Assembly (NCBI GenBank): GCA_040005635.1
Contig: JBDTYM010000002.1
Span: 39,101 to 103,100 of the forward strand
From: Dokdonella_A sp040005635
Lineage (GTDB): Bacteria > Pseudomonadota > Gammaproteobacteria > Xanthomonadales > Rhodanobacteraceae
DNA length: 64,000 nucleotides
Direction: 5' to 3'
Positions 45,522-54,690 of this stretch are shown here, piece after piece. The position numbers and the translations under genes were made by a program. A model generated the notes under the pieces. That model saw nothing but the letters and a program-made list of their open reading frames with translations. It had not been told where the DNA came from and ran no database searches. Numbering within the stretch: the stretch's first letter is position 1; every line of letters starts with the position of its first letter.

Positions 45522-46552
45522 ATGCGAGCGCGCCGGTCGCGCTGCCGACCTTGATGCAGGTGATCGAGATCAGCCGCCCAGGCGGCCCTGAAGTCTTGCT
45601 GCCGACGCAGCGTCCACTGCCGCTGCCTCGCGCCGGCGAAGTGCTGCTGCGTGTCGTCGCCGCAGGCGTGAACCGGCCGGACGTGCAGCAGCGCGCCGGC
45701 GCCTATCCGCCGCCACCCGGCGCCTCCGATCTGCCCGGCCTGGAAGTGGCCGGACACGTCGTCGCGCTCGGCACCGACATTACCTGCTGGCAGATCGGCG
45801 ATGAAGTCTGCGCGCTGTGCAACGGCGGCGGCTACGCCGAGTATGTCGCCGTCCCGCACGGCCAGTGCCTGCCGCGACCGCACGGCTTCAGCTGGGTCGA
45901 AGCCGCGGCGCTGCCGGAGAACTGCTTCACGGTCTGGGTCAACGTATTCGAGCGCGGCGGCTTGCGCAGCGACGAGAGCTTCCTCGTGCACGGCGGTTCC
46001 AGCGGCATCGGCACGATTGCGATCCAGCTCGCGCATGCATTCGGTGCACGTGTGTTTGCGACGGCCGGGAGTGCCGAGAAATGCGCGGTCTGCGTCGAAC
46101 TCGGCGCCGAGCGTGCGATCGACTATCACCATGAGGACTTCGTCGCCGCCGTGCGCGAGGCGACCGGCGGGCGCGGCATCGACCTGATTCTCGACATGGT
46201 CGGCGGCGACTATCTGGCGCGCAACCTCGATGCGCTCGCTGTGGAAGGGCGGCTTGCCTCGATCGCGACCCAGCATGGTCGTGAGGCGACGCTCGACATC
46301 ACCCGGATGATGGTCAAGCGCTTGCATCTGAGCGGCTCGACGCTGCGGCCGCGCAGCAGTGCCGACAAGGCGCGCATCGCCGACGGCTTGCGCCGGGAAG
46401 TCTGGCCGCTGCTCGACAGCGGTCGCGTGCGGCCGCGCATCCACGCGCGCTTCGCACTCGCCGCCGCAGCCGACGCACACCGTATGATGGAAGCCGGCAA
46501 ACACATCGGCAAACTCGTCCTGCTGACCTCGTACGCGGCAACGGACCCGTGA
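45518..46552 (+). CDS. NAD(P)H quinone oxidoreductase (PIG3/QOR-type MDR protein)
   Basis: 344 residues. Medium-chain dehydrogenase fold with GroES-like N-terminal domain (AAGVNRPDVQQRAGAYPPPPG) and NADP-binding Rossmann domain (LVHGGSSGIGTIAIQLAHAFG). No zinc ligands, as expected for zeta-crystallin-type quinone reductases. The sequence is closest in pattern to PIG3. The start overlaps the slt stop (ATGA) although the functions are unrelated. It reduces quinones to protect against redox cycling, or a similar carbonyl substrate. Confidence 0.9.
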   Translation: MNASAPVALPTLMQVIEISRPGGPEVLLPTQRPLPLPRAGEVLLRVVAAGVNRPDVQQRAGAYPPPPGASDLPGLEVAGHVVALGTDITCWQIGDEVCALCNGGGYAEYVAVPHGQCLPRPHGFSWVEAAALPENCFTVWVNVFERGGLRSDESFLVHGGSSGIGTIAIQLAHAFGARVFATAGSAEKCAVCVELGAERAIDYHHEDFVAAVREATGGRGIDLILDMVGGDYLARNLDALAVEGRLASIATQHGREATLDITRMMVKRLHLSGSTLRPRSSADKARIADGLRREVWPLLDSGRVRPRIHARFALAAAADAHRMMEAGKHIGKLVLLTSYAATDP

Positions 46553-46670
46553 AACGCGACGCGCTCGCAGAAGGAACCGGCCGGCTCCATCTGTTTGTCT
46601 TCGCGTAGTTCGTGTCGTTCGTGGTTCACTGTTCGGAACGCGCCTTTTGAAGGCGCCAAGGGAAACGGCG

Positions 46671-47621
46671 ATGAAACCGCTCAAGCTCGTGATCCTCGGC
46701 GGTACCGGCTTCGTCGGCAGCCACCTGGTGCCGCGTCTGCAACGCGACGGCCATGCGATCACGCTGCTCTCGCGCAATCGCGAAAAGCATCGCGAACTCG
46801 GCGTGTTGCCGCGGGTGCGCGTGGTCAGCGCCGATGTTCACGACCGCGCCGGGTTGGCAGACCAACTGGCCGGCGCAGATGCCGCGATCAACCTCGTCGG
46901 CATTCTCAACGAGCGCGGATCGAATGGCGCCGGCTTTCGCAAGGCGCATGTCGAGCTGACCTCGACCCTGCTCGCGGCCTGCGCCGATGCAAAGGTTGCA
47001 CGTCTGCTGCAGATGAGCGCACTGCGCGCCGGCGAAGGCGACAGTTATTACCTGAAGACACGCGGCGAAGCCGAGGCACTGGTGAAGGCTGCGCCGCTGG
47101 CGTGGACGATCTTCCGCCCGTCGGTGATCTTCGGCGAAGGCGACGGCCTGTTCTTCCGCTTCGCGCAGCTCCTGCGCATGACGCCGGTGCTGCCGCTGGC
47201 GCGCGCGCACGCGAAGTTCGCGCCGGTCTACGTCGGCGATGTCGCGGAAGCCTTCGCACGCGCGCTCGCGCATCCGCACTCGGCGGATCACATCTACGAA
47301 CTGTACGGTCCGCGCACGATCGAACTCGGCGAACTCGTACGGTGGACTGCGCGCATGATCGGCAAACAGCGCCTGCTCATCGCGCTGCCGGATGCAATCG
47401 GGGCACTGCAGGCAAGGGTCGGCGAATGGCTGCCCGGAAAACCCATTTCGCGCGACAACTTCCGCTCGCTGCAGCTCGACTCGGTCGGCAGCGAAGATGG
47501 CCTTGCCGCGCTCGGTATCGTGGCGACGCCGATGGAGGTCGTCATGCCGCCGCTGCTGCGTGGCGATGCAGGTCCGCAAAGCGGCTTGGATCGTCATCGC
47601 CGCGCCTATCGGAATGCCTGA
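46671..47621 (+). CDS. NDUFA9-like atypical SDR (NAD(P)-binding) protein
   Basis: 316 residues. N-terminal nucleotide-binding motif VILGGTGFVGSHLVPRL and the pattern of complex I NDUFA9/39 kDa-like proteins (INLVGILNERGSNG, YYLKTRGEAEALV, WTIFRPSVIFGEGD). In bacteria these often act in ubiquinone or sugar-nucleotide metabolism; the exact role is unknown. Start ATG 46671 is preceded by AGGGAAA. It follows the quinone reductase by 118 bases on the same strand. Confidence 0.85.
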   Translation: MKPLKLVILGGTGFVGSHLVPRLQRDGHAITLLSRNREKHRELGVLPRVRVVSADVHDRAGLADQLAGADAAINLVGILNERGSNGAGFRKAHVELTSTLLAACADAKVARLLQMSALRAGEGDSYYLKTRGEAEALVKAAPLAWTIFRPSVIFGEGDGLFFRFAQLLRMTPVLPLARAHAKFAPVYVGDVAEAFARALAHPHSADHIYELYGPRTIELGELVRWTARMIGKQRLLIALPDAIGALQARVGEWLPGKPISRDNFRSLQLDSVGSEDGLAALGIVATPMEVVMPPLLRGDAGPQSGLDRHRRAYRNA

Positions 47622-47702
47622 TCACCCCAACGCAGGTGACCGCACGGCGCTACCTTCGTGTCATAGACGCCGCCTGCTCGCGCGCGTAGCTTGATAGCCG
47701 AA

Positions 47703-47720
47703 CTGTACCCATCGGTACAG
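47703..47720. promoter_or_regulatory. Palindromic operator CTGTACC-N4-GGTACAG
   Basis: A perfect 7-bp inverted repeat with a four-base spacer, about 25 bases before the DUF1348 start. The pattern is typical of TetR/AcrR operators. No such regulator lies nearby. Confidence 0.6.
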
Positions 47721-47744
47721 ACGAGCCGACCGAGGATCGACGCA

Positions 47745-48218
47745 ATGACCGAGAACCGCCCTCCGCTGCCGCCATTCACGCGTGAAACCGCCATCAAGAA
47801 AGCCCGCGGCGCCGAGGATGCTTGGAATACCTGCAATCCTGAGCGCGTCTCGCTCGCCTATACCGTTGATAGCCGCTGGCGCAACCGCAGCGACTTCGTC
47901 AACGGACGCGAGCAGATCGTCCAGTTCCTCACGCGCAAATGGAACCGCGAACTCGACTACCGGCTGATCAAGGAGCTGTGGGCGTTTACCGACAATCGCA
48001 TCGCGGTGCGTTTCGCCTACGAATTCCACGACGACTCCGGCCACTGGTTCCGCGCCTACGGCAACGAGAATTGGGAGTTCGACGAGAACGGCCTGATGCG
48101 CGTGCGCCACGCCAGCATCAACGATCTGCCGATCCAGGAGTCCGAGCGCAAGTTCCATTGGGATCGCAGTGGGCCACGTCCAGCCGAGCATGCGTCCTTG
48201 AGTGATCTCGGACTCTGA
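47745..48218 (+). CDS. DUF1348 family (NTF2-like) protein
   Basis: 157 residues. The DUF1348 pattern is clear: ARGAEDAWNTCNPERVSLAY, then SRWRNRSDFVNGREQIV and FAYEFHDDSGHWFRAYGNEN. The fold is the cone-like NTF2 type, with a pocket for a small ligand, but no catalytic activity is established. CGAGGA precedes ATG 47745. The palindrome just upstream suggests induction by a TetR-type repressor, commonly found near such genes. Confidence 0.92.
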   Translation: MTENRPPLPPFTRETAIKKARGAEDAWNTCNPERVSLAYTVDSRWRNRSDFVNGREQIVQFLTRKWNRELDYRLIKELWAFTDNRIAVRFAYEFHDDSGHWFRAYGNENWEFDENGLMRVRHASINDLPIQESERKFHWDRSGPRPAEHASLSDLGL

Positions 48219-48403
48219 GCGTCGGCGGCACGTACCCTCACTGAGCGCGCCGACATCCTGCCGGCGCTCGGCGTATTGCTTATCGAGCATGGCTACGCGG
48301 GCGCCTTCGCGCTCGGCGCCGCGACTTCCGGGCTCAGCGTGCACGCTGCACGCCCGACAGACGAACAGGCGAACCCTGTCCCCGCTCTGGCAGAATCGCC
48401 GCC

Positions 48404-49651
48404 ATGCAAATCTTTCTCGTCGGCGGCGCGGTCCGCGATCAGTTGCTCGGGCTCGACGTCGTCGATCGCGATTATGTCGTCGTCGGTGCGACGCCCGACG
48501 AGATGCTGCGTCTCGGCTACAAGCCGGTCGGCAAGGACTTCCCGGTGTTCCTGCATGCGCAGACCGGCGAGGAGTACGCGCTCGCGCGCACCGAGCGCAA
48601 GACCGGGCACGGCTACCATGGGTTCGCCTTCCACGCCGATGCGGCGGTGACCCTTGAACAGGACCTCGAACGGCGCGACCTCACGATCAATGCAATGGCG
48701 AGGGATGCCGACGGCGTCATCGTCGATCCGTTCGGCGGCCGTCGCGATCTCGACGAGCGCGTGCTGCGTCACGTCTCGGCGGCCTTCGTCGAGGATCCGG
48801 TGCGCGTGCTGCGCGTCGCCCGCTTCGTCGCACGTTACTCCGCGATCGGTTTTCGCATTGCCGCAGAGACGCTGGCGCTGATGCGTGCGATGGTAGACAG
48901 CGGCGAAGTCGATCATCTGGTGGCGGAGCGCGTCTGGGCGGAAACACGCAAGGCGCTGACCGAGCCGAAACCCTCTGCTTTCGTGCGTGCGTTGCGCGAC
49001 TGCGACGCGCTGCGCGTGGTGTTTCCGGAGGTCGACGTGCTGTATGGCATACCGCAGCGTGCCGAGTTCCATCCGGAAATCGACACCGGCACGCACATCG
49101 AAATGGTGCTCGACATGGCAGCGCGCCTCGCGCCGGGCGACGATCTGGTCGGCTGGTGCGCGCTGACGCATGATCTGGGCAAGGCGTTGACGCCGAAGGT
49201 CGAGCTGCCGCGGCATATCCGTCACGAACACAATGGCGTGGCGCCGCTGCGCGCGCTGTCGGCGCGCCTCAAGGTGCCGGCCGAACACGCGGCCCTCGCC
49301 GAGCTGGTCTGCCGCCATCATCTCGAAGCGCATCGCGCGTTCGAGTTGCGCGCGGCGACCGTGCTCGAGCTGCTCGAGAAGCTCGACAGTTTTCGTCGGC
49401 CCGAACGCCTGCAACGCTTCCTGCTCGCCTGCGCAGCGGACAAGCGCGGCCGCCTCGGTTTCGCCGAGGCCGCGTATCCACAAGCCGACTATCTGCGCGC
49501 GGCGCACGCGGCGGCGAGCGCGATCGACGCCGCGCCGTTCGTCGCGCAAGGTCTCGTCGGCACCGCGATTGGCGCGGCAATCCGCGAGGCGCGCGTGCAG
49601 GTGATCGAGACGGTCAAACGCGAGCATGCCGCGCACGTGAGCGTAGGCTAG
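48404..49651 (+). CDS. cca: Multifunctional CCA-adding tRNA nucleotidyltransferase
   Basis: 415 residues. Adds or repairs the 3' CCA of tRNA. Nucleotidyltransferase motifs FLVGGAVRDQLLG with DRDYVVV (metal Asp pair), and the RRDLTINAMA signature, are followed by a neck domain and a C-terminal HD phosphohydrolase domain (CALTHDLGKAL) as in the E. coli-type enzyme, which also has phosphatase activity. The ATG gives the family length. Confidence 0.96.
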   Translation: MQIFLVGGAVRDQLLGLDVVDRDYVVVGATPDEMLRLGYKPVGKDFPVFLHAQTGEEYALARTERKTGHGYHGFAFHADAAVTLEQDLERRDLTINAMARDADGVIVDPFGGRRDLDERVLRHVSAAFVEDPVRVLRVARFVARYSAIGFRIAAETLALMRAMVDSGEVDHLVAERVWAETRKALTEPKPSAFVRALRDCDALRVVFPEVDVLYGIPQRAEFHPEIDTGTHIEMVLDMAARLAPGDDLVGWCALTHDLGKALTPKVELPRHIRHEHNGVAPLRALSARLKVPAEHAALAELVCRHHLEAHRAFELRAATVLELLEKLDSFRRPERLQRFLLACAADKRGRLGFAEAAYPQADYLRAAHAAASAIDAAPFVAQGLVGTAIGAAIREARVQVIETVKREHAAHVSVG

Positions 49652-49665
49652 CTCGGGCGCCGCGA

Positions 49666-50415
49666 TCAGGCCTTCCAGGCGCGCAGGCGGTAGACCAGTT
49701 CACCGATCCATTCGTGCACGACCGCTTCGGTTTCCGCCACCGCGCCGCCGCTGGGCAGCAGATCGCTTACGCCGTCGAACGGCGCCGACAGCCAGTCGCT
49801 CGGATAGGCGCAGGGCTCGAAGCCGGCCGCGCGGAATGCGATCAGCGCGCGCGGCAGGTGCAAGGCCGACGTGACCAGCCAGATGCGTTGCGGCAACGGC
49901 GGCTCCAGCGCGCGCACGTTGCGCGCGTTGTCCCAGGTCGTGCGCGCGGCGACTTCGCTGCGGATCGAAGTCGCCGGTACGCCGAGATCCGCTGCCAATT
50001 GCGCCATGACGACGCTGACCGCCACCGTTTCGGTATCACTGGTGCCGCTGACGACCAGCTGCGCATCCGGCAGGTCGCGCGTCAGCCGCGCGGCAAGCAG
50101 CGTGCGACGCAGGCTGGAGGCGTTCAAGGCATCGACATCGCCCGGCTGGCGCGGAACCCGGCGCGCACCCGCAGTGAGTAGCACGACGGTGCCGGGTTGC
50201 GGAGCCGCGCAGGCCGGCGTCGTCAGAACGCGGCTCTCCTGCCAGCGCACCAGCGTGTTCGCGCCAAGCGGCGTGCTGAGCGCAATGCAGACGAGCTCGA
50301 CCGCGATGCCGATGCGCCAGAGCCAGCGCGGCAGGCGCGCGCGCGCCCACCACAGCAGCAAGGCCAGCGGTACGCCGAAACCGAGTGGGGACAACAAGGC
50401 GTTGATGAGGTCCAT
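49666..50415 (-). CDS. DUF218 (YdcF/ElyC-like) membrane protein
   Basis: 249 residues. Two or three N-terminal hydrophobic segments, then a DUF218 domain (TVVLLTAGARRVP, LVVSGTSDTETVAVSVVMAQ, TTWDNARNVRAL and a C-terminal SALHLPRALIAFR). Family members such as ElyC and SanA act in envelope integrity or peptidoglycan precursor balance. It follows the MidA-like gene by 12 bases, so the two are probably co-transcribed. The precise role is inferred. Confidence 0.9.
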   Translation of the reverse strand: MDLINALLSPLGFGVPLALLLWWARARLPRWLWRIGIAVELVCIALSTPLGANTLVRWQESRVLTTPACAAPQPGTVVLLTAGARRVPRQPGDVDALNASSLRRTLLAARLTRDLPDAQLVVSGTSDTETVAVSVVMAQLAADLGVPATSIRSEVAARTTWDNARNVRALEPPLPQRIWLVTSALHLPRALIAFRAAGFEPCAYPSDWLSAPFDGVSDLLPSGGAVAETEAVVHEWIGELVYRLRAWKA

Positions 50416-50427
50416 GCGCGTTCCTGG

Positions 50428-51642
50428 CTACAGCCTGCGCGAATGCGCCGACGCGCGCAGCGCTGCCGGAACATGGCCCACACCGCGCGCGAACCCCATC
50501 GCCTGGAAGCGCTCGCCCATGTCGCCGGGCAAGGTCAGGCGCTTGACCTCCGCAACCAGGCGCAGACGCTCGAGATCGGGCAGCGTGTCGGCCTGCGCGA
50601 GCAGTTCCGGCAGACCGCTCGCCAGCAGGAACTGCGCTTGCGGCGCATAGCCGACCAGATCGAACCCGATACTGGTGCCGGCCTCGGCCAGCCAGCTGAA
50701 ATCGACGAAGGCGGTGATGTCCTGTAGTCCGGGCCAATGCAAGGGATCGGCGTGCGCGCGATGACGGTAGTGGCAGACCAGGGTGCCATCGCGGCGCTGC
50801 GGCAGGTAGAACTCGCGATGTGGATAGCCGTAGTCGGTGAACAGCATCAGGCCGCGCCGAAGCGGTGTCGCGATCGCCGCAATCCAGTGCGGCAACTGCG
50901 GCAGCACTTCGGAGCGGTAGCCGTCGGCAAGCGGCGCCTCCAGGGACCGTTGCAGATGATGGACCGCTGTCGTGAGCATGCCATCGGCGGGCCGGTCGAC
51001 GCGACTGAAGCGATCGCCATCGACGCCGACGTATTCTTCGAATATTTCGCCCGCGTGGATCGCGAAGCGCGTCACCGGCAACGCATCGACGACTTCATTC
51101 GCGAACAGCACGCCGTTCCAGGCGAGCTCGGGTGGCTGCTCGATCCATTCGACGCGCGCGGCCAGTTCCTGCGGCAGTTCGCGCTGCACGCGCGCGCGCT
51201 GGCGTGCACGCAGATCGGCGCTCGTCTCCAGCATGCGGTAGCGCTGCGGCAGTGCATCGAGCACGGCCAGTTCGTGCAGGGCATCCAGCGCGAACGCGCC
51301 GCTGCCGCCGCCGAGTTCGACGAAGTCCGCGGTCGCGCCGAGTTCGCGCAAGGTCGGTGCGACGGCGCGCGCGACGCAACGCGCGAACAGCCCGCCGAGC
51401 TCGGGTGCCGTCGTGAAGTCACCCGCTGCGCCGAACTTGGTGCGCCCGGCACTGTAGTAGCCGAGGCCGGGCGCATAAAGGCACAACGCCATGTAGCGCG
51501 AAAACGGCATCGGCCCCTGCGCGGCGATCTCGTCGCGGATCAATGCGGCGAGTGCGGCGGAATGCGCGCGTTCGTCGGCGCCGGGTTCGGGCAGGGCGTG
51601 ATTCAAGACTGGCTCGCCGCAGGCTTCTGCGGCACTCTCCAT
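50428..51642 (-). CDS. MidA/NDUFAF7-like SAM-dependent methyltransferase
   Basis: 404 residues. COG1565 pattern with N-terminal PMPFSRYMALCLYAPGLGYY, SAM-binding FVELGGGSGAFALDAL and LFANEVVDALPVTRF. Relatives methylate an arginine of a complex I subunit in mitochondria; bacterial targets are unproven. The chosen start ATG 51642 matches the family length. It is divergent from the pteridine-reductase-like gene, and the folM ribosome site lies just upstream of its own start. Confidence 0.85.
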   Translation of the reverse strand: MESAAEACGEPVLNHALPEPGADERAHSAALAALIRDEIAAQGPMPFSRYMALCLYAPGLGYYSAGRTKFGAAGDFTTAPELGGLFARCVARAVAPTLRELGATADFVELGGGSGAFALDALHELAVLDALPQRYRMLETSADLRARQRARVQRELPQELAARVEWIEQPPELAWNGVLFANEVVDALPVTRFAIHAGEIFEEYVGVDGDRFSRVDRPADGMLTTAVHHLQRSLEAPLADGYRSEVLPQLPHWIAAIATPLRRGLMLFTDYGYPHREFYLPQRRDGTLVCHYRHRAHADPLHWPGLQDITAFVDFSWLAEAGTSIGFDLVGYAPQAQFLLASGLPELLAQADTLPDLERLRLVAEVKRLTLPGDMGERFQAMGFARGVGHVPAALRASAHSRRL

Positions 51643-51689
51643 CTCGGCAACGGGCCTGCAGGATAACGGTCGGCAAGGAGAACACAACG

Positions 51690-52436
51690 ATGACGACGAC
51701 CGACGCACGTCCGCTCGCGCTGATCACCGGCGCCGCGCGCCGCATCGGCGCGACGATTGCCCGCAGTCTGCACGCGGCCGGCTACGATGTCGCGCTGCAT
51801 TGCCGGCGTTCGCGCAGCGAGCTCGATGCGCTGATCGGCGAATTGGAGAACGCGCGCGCCGGCAGTACGCTGGCACTGCAGGCCGAGCTGGCCGATGCCG
51901 CACAGCTGGCGCCACTCGTCGCCGCGGCGGTAGAACGATTTGGCCGTCTGGACGGCCTCGTCAACAACGCCTCCGCGTTCTACCCGACCCCGCTCAGCAC
52001 GATCACACCGGTGCAATGGGACGAGCTGTTCGCGGCGAATGCCCGCGCACCGTTGTTTCTGGCCCAGGCAGCGGCGCCGCACCTTGCCGCAAGGCGCGGC
52101 GCCATCGTGAACCTGATCGATATCTACGCCGAACATTCACTCGCGCAGCACAGCGTCTACACGATGGCGAAGGCCGCGCTCGCCGCGCTGACGCGCTCGC
52201 TCGCACTGGATCTGGCGCCCGACGTGCGCGTGAACGGTGTCGCGCCGGGGGCGGTGCTCTGGCCCGAAGCCGGCAAGGCGCCGGCAGAGCAGCAGCAATT
52301 GATCGCGCGCACGCCTCTGCGTCGCGCCGGCACACCCGAAGATGTCGCCGGCGCGGTGCTGTGGCTGCTGCGCGATGCCGCCTTCGTGACCGGTCAGATC
52401 ATCCGCGTCGACGGCGGACGTTCGCTGGCGATCTGA
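51690..52436 (+). CDS. folM: Pteridine reductase-like short-chain dehydrogenase
   Basis: 248 residues. Classical SDR with an ITGAARRIGATIARSLH cofactor motif, the arginine after GAA as in pteridine reductases, NNAS at 90, a catalytic region with Tyr in YTMAKAALAALTRSL and a final VDGGRSLAI. Members reduce dihydrobiopterin or dihydrofolate-type pterins. AAGGAG is nine bases before ATG 51690. folK and folB, also of pterin/folate metabolism, lie within 7 kb. The symbol is by similarity; substrate not tested. Confidence 0.8.
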   Translation: MTTTDARPLALITGAARRIGATIARSLHAAGYDVALHCRRSRSELDALIGELENARAGSTLALQAELADAAQLAPLVAAAVERFGRLDGLVNNASAFYPTPLSTITPVQWDELFAANARAPLFLAQAAAPHLAARRGAIVNLIDIYAEHSLAQHSVYTMAKAALAALTRSLALDLAPDVRVNGVAPGAVLWPEAGKAPAEQQQLIARTPLRRAGTPEDVAGAVLWLLRDAAFVTGQIIRVDGGRSLAI

Positions 52437-52463
52437 ACGCAACGCGCCGCCCTGAGGTCAGGC

Positions 52464-53309
52464 TCAGGCCTTGATCTTGAACGCATCGGCGATCAGCGCG
52501 CCTTCGAAGCCGATGCCGGCATCGCCGGTTTCGGCATACCGGTGCAAGGCAGCCGCGTAGACGCCCTGCAAGGCGTTCTGCAGGAGACCGAGCAGCACCA
52601 CACCGATCACGCCGAGGGCCACCACGCTGCCGATCGCGACGGCGGAGCCGGACTGCACAGACAGCGTGACGAGGCCTGCGCACAGCAGGATCCACGCGAA
52701 GATGACCAGACCGAAGACGAGGCCGAGGCCGGCGTTGCCGACGAGGTTCTCGCCCCAGGTGCGCTTGAGCAGATCGGCGCTGCGCTTGACCGCGTCGATC
52801 GGCCCTAAGTTCTCGTTGACGAGCACCGGCACGGTGAGGAACGTTGCAATGGTCCAGGCGACGCCGAGCAGACCGACGATCCAGCGACCGATGAATCCCG
52901 CGCGCTCCTCGATCGCACGCAGCACCAGGCCGACCGTCGCTGCAATGGCCGCATAGCCGAGGATCGCCGGCCAGTGCGCCACGGCGATGCGAAAGCCGTC
53001 GGCGAGAGTCGGATCGCCGCCATCCAGGCGAATGCGGGCGGCGCCGACCAGGGCGGCATTGAAGAAGAAGATCACGAAGTACTGGCAGAGATAGAACACG
53101 AAGGCGAGCGGCCAAAGCCAGACCGGCGCCTGACCGCCTTCGTGGAATTGTGCGAAGGCGCCACCAAAGACGAGCGGCAGAAAAAACGTCGCCGCGACCA
53201 GCAGCGCGCAGATCGACGACAGTAGCGGAAACACCAGCAATTCCCGATCCGAACGCAATACCGCGGCGCTCGCCTTGACCAGCGCCCAACTGCGTGCAAA
53301 ACGTCCCAT
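52464..53309 (-). CDS. DUF6159-like polytopic membrane protein
   Basis: 281 residues with six hydrophobic segments. Starts MGRFARSWALVKASAAVLRS, the pattern of DUF6159 family proteins (recollection). The middle shows IVGLLGVAWTIATFLTVPVL and VNENLGPIDAVKRSADLL. Its function is unknown; similar proteins are widespread in bacteria. It is convergent with folM and lies alone on its strand. Confidence 0.8.
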   Translation of the reverse strand: MGRFARSWALVKASAAVLRSDRELLVFPLLSSICALLVAATFFLPLVFGGAFAQFHEGGQAPVWLWPLAFVFYLCQYFVIFFFNAALVGAARIRLDGGDPTLADGFRIAVAHWPAILGYAAIAATVGLVLRAIEERAGFIGRWIVGLLGVAWTIATFLTVPVLVNENLGPIDAVKRSADLLKRTWGENLVGNAGLGLVFGLVIFAWILLCAGLVTLSVQSGSAVAIGSVVALGVIGVVLLGLLQNALQGVYAAALHRYAETGDAGIGFEGALIADAFKIKA

Positions 53310-53441
53310 TGCATCCCCCTGATTTGCGAAAGATGCCCGCTGCGGCATCGACGCGGACGATACACCAGGCCTGATCCGCCACGGCACCAATATCGGCGAC
53401 CGGCACGCGCCAGACCGGCGTCGGCGCTTTTTTTCGCGCGG

Positions 53442-53984
53442 TCAGGCGTCGCGCACATGCCGATACTGCCCCGGCGGCAGATACAGCGGAAACACGTTTG
53501 CCTCTTCCTGCTTCAGCGCTTGACCGAGCAGGCGCGCCAGCCGCGCGATATCGCCGATCAGGCGACGCCGCGTTTCGCTGAGCCAGGGGCCTTCGAGGTA
53601 TTCGCAGAGAATGGATTCGACGCTCTGCACCGAGCGCTGCACTTCGGCTTGCAGCGCCTTGAACTGGATCACCGCCATGCGGTCGTTCTCGAGGCCCCAG
53701 CGCAGATACGGATACAGGTGCACCGACTTGGTCAGCGAGAGGCGTCGGAAGGTGGCGGCGATGTCGCGCAGTCCGAGGATGCGCGCGTCCTCGTCGCGGC
53801 CACGACAGGCGTCCAGCAGCGCGCGCACGAGCATGCGCAAGGTCTCGTGCTCCTGCAGGAGCTGTGTGACCAGACGCGGCCGGTAGCGCACCGGCACGTG
53901 TTCGGATTCGGCATCGTCGAGCGCGATCGGCGGTGCCGAGCGCACCGGCAGACCGCCGAACATGCGTTCAAGAATCCTGGCCAC
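53442..53984 (-). CDS. Hemerythrin-like or Rsd-like helical-bundle protein
   Basis: 180 residues, mostly helical. LLQEHETLRMLVRALLDAC and SLTKSVHLYPYLRWGLEN plus LLGQALKQEEANVFPLY give His/Glu residues spaced like a hemerythrin-type four-helix bundle, and the layout also recalls the sigma70 anti-sigma Rsd. The metal ligand set is incomplete or not clear, so neither assignment is secure. Downstream of it (towards 52464) is the DUF6159-like gene on the same strand; upstream lies folK on the same strand. Confidence 0.55.
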   Translation of the reverse strand: MARILERMFGGLPVRSAPPIALDDAESEHVPVRYRPRLVTQLLQEHETLRMLVRALLDACRGRDEDARILGLRDIAATFRRLSLTKSVHLYPYLRWGLENDRMAVIQFKALQAEVQRSVQSVESILCEYLEGPWLSETRRRLIGDIARLARLLGQALKQEEANVFPLYLPPGQYRHVRDA

Positions 53985-54089
53985 GCCTCGCTTGCCCTCC
54001 CCAGGTTTGGCTGCGCCGTTGTCGGGATGAGGCAGTGTATCTGCTGAATTCGCGACTTACATCACGTTTTTATTCAGCGACCATCTTTT

Positions 54090-54581
54090 TCAGAGCTGCG
54101 CCTCGTCCAGATCGATGCGGGTGAACGGCGGCCTTGGCGCCGTCGCCCACAAATCCTGCAGGGTGAATCCGCTGACCGGATGCCGCAGGTCGGGCGCGAT
54201 ATCGGCCAGCGGCTTCAGCACGAAGGCCTGAGCAAGCTCCTTGCGCGGAAGCTCCAGATGGCCGGGACCGTGCATCACCAAGTCGTCGAACAACACGATG
54301 TCGACATCGAGTGTGCGGCTCGAGTAGCGCGCTACATCGCGGCGTCGACCATGGCGGTCCTCCAGCGCATGCAGCCAATCGTCGAGGTCGACCACGTCGA
54401 GATCGCTGTCGAGGCCGAGCGCCAGATTGATGAAATCCGGCCCATCGAAGCCGACCGCGGCGAACCGATACGCCGGCGACACGATCAGCGCGCCGAAGCG
54501 CGCACGCAATTCCGCCAGCGCCGCGCGCAGATGGCGCTGCGGTTCGAGGTTGGAACCAAGGCTGAGCCAGGCGCGATGCAT
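54090..54581 (-). CDS. folK: 2-amino-4-hydroxy-6-hydroxymethyldihydropteridine diphosphokinase
   Basis: 163 residues. Transfers pyrophosphate from ATP to 6-hydroxymethyl-dihydropterin in folate synthesis. N-terminal SLGSNLEPQRHLRAAL, the GRRRDVARYSSRTLDVDIVL region with the conserved Arg and Asp residues, and the PRKELAQAFVLKPLADIAP segment are family-typical. ATG 54581 is chosen because the earlier frame is non-family. It is divergent from the Anbu gene (109-base gap) and is not adjacent to folP. Confidence 0.94.
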   Translation of the reverse strand: MHRAWLSLGSNLEPQRHLRAALAELRARFGALIVSPAYRFAAVGFDGPDFINLALGLDSDLDVVDLDDWLHALEDRHGRRRDVARYSSRTLDVDIVLFDDLVMHGPGHLELPRKELAQAFVLKPLADIAPDLRHPVSGFTLQDLWATAPRPPFTRIDLDEAQL

Positions 54582-54690
54582 CGCGTTATTCGTGCATGCA
54601 CGCGCGGCTGCGTCAAGCTGGCGGTCGCCGGGCGGCCTGCCTACAATCTTGCCACCCGGACGCGGCCTTGCGTTCGTCAGGTCGGTTGCG

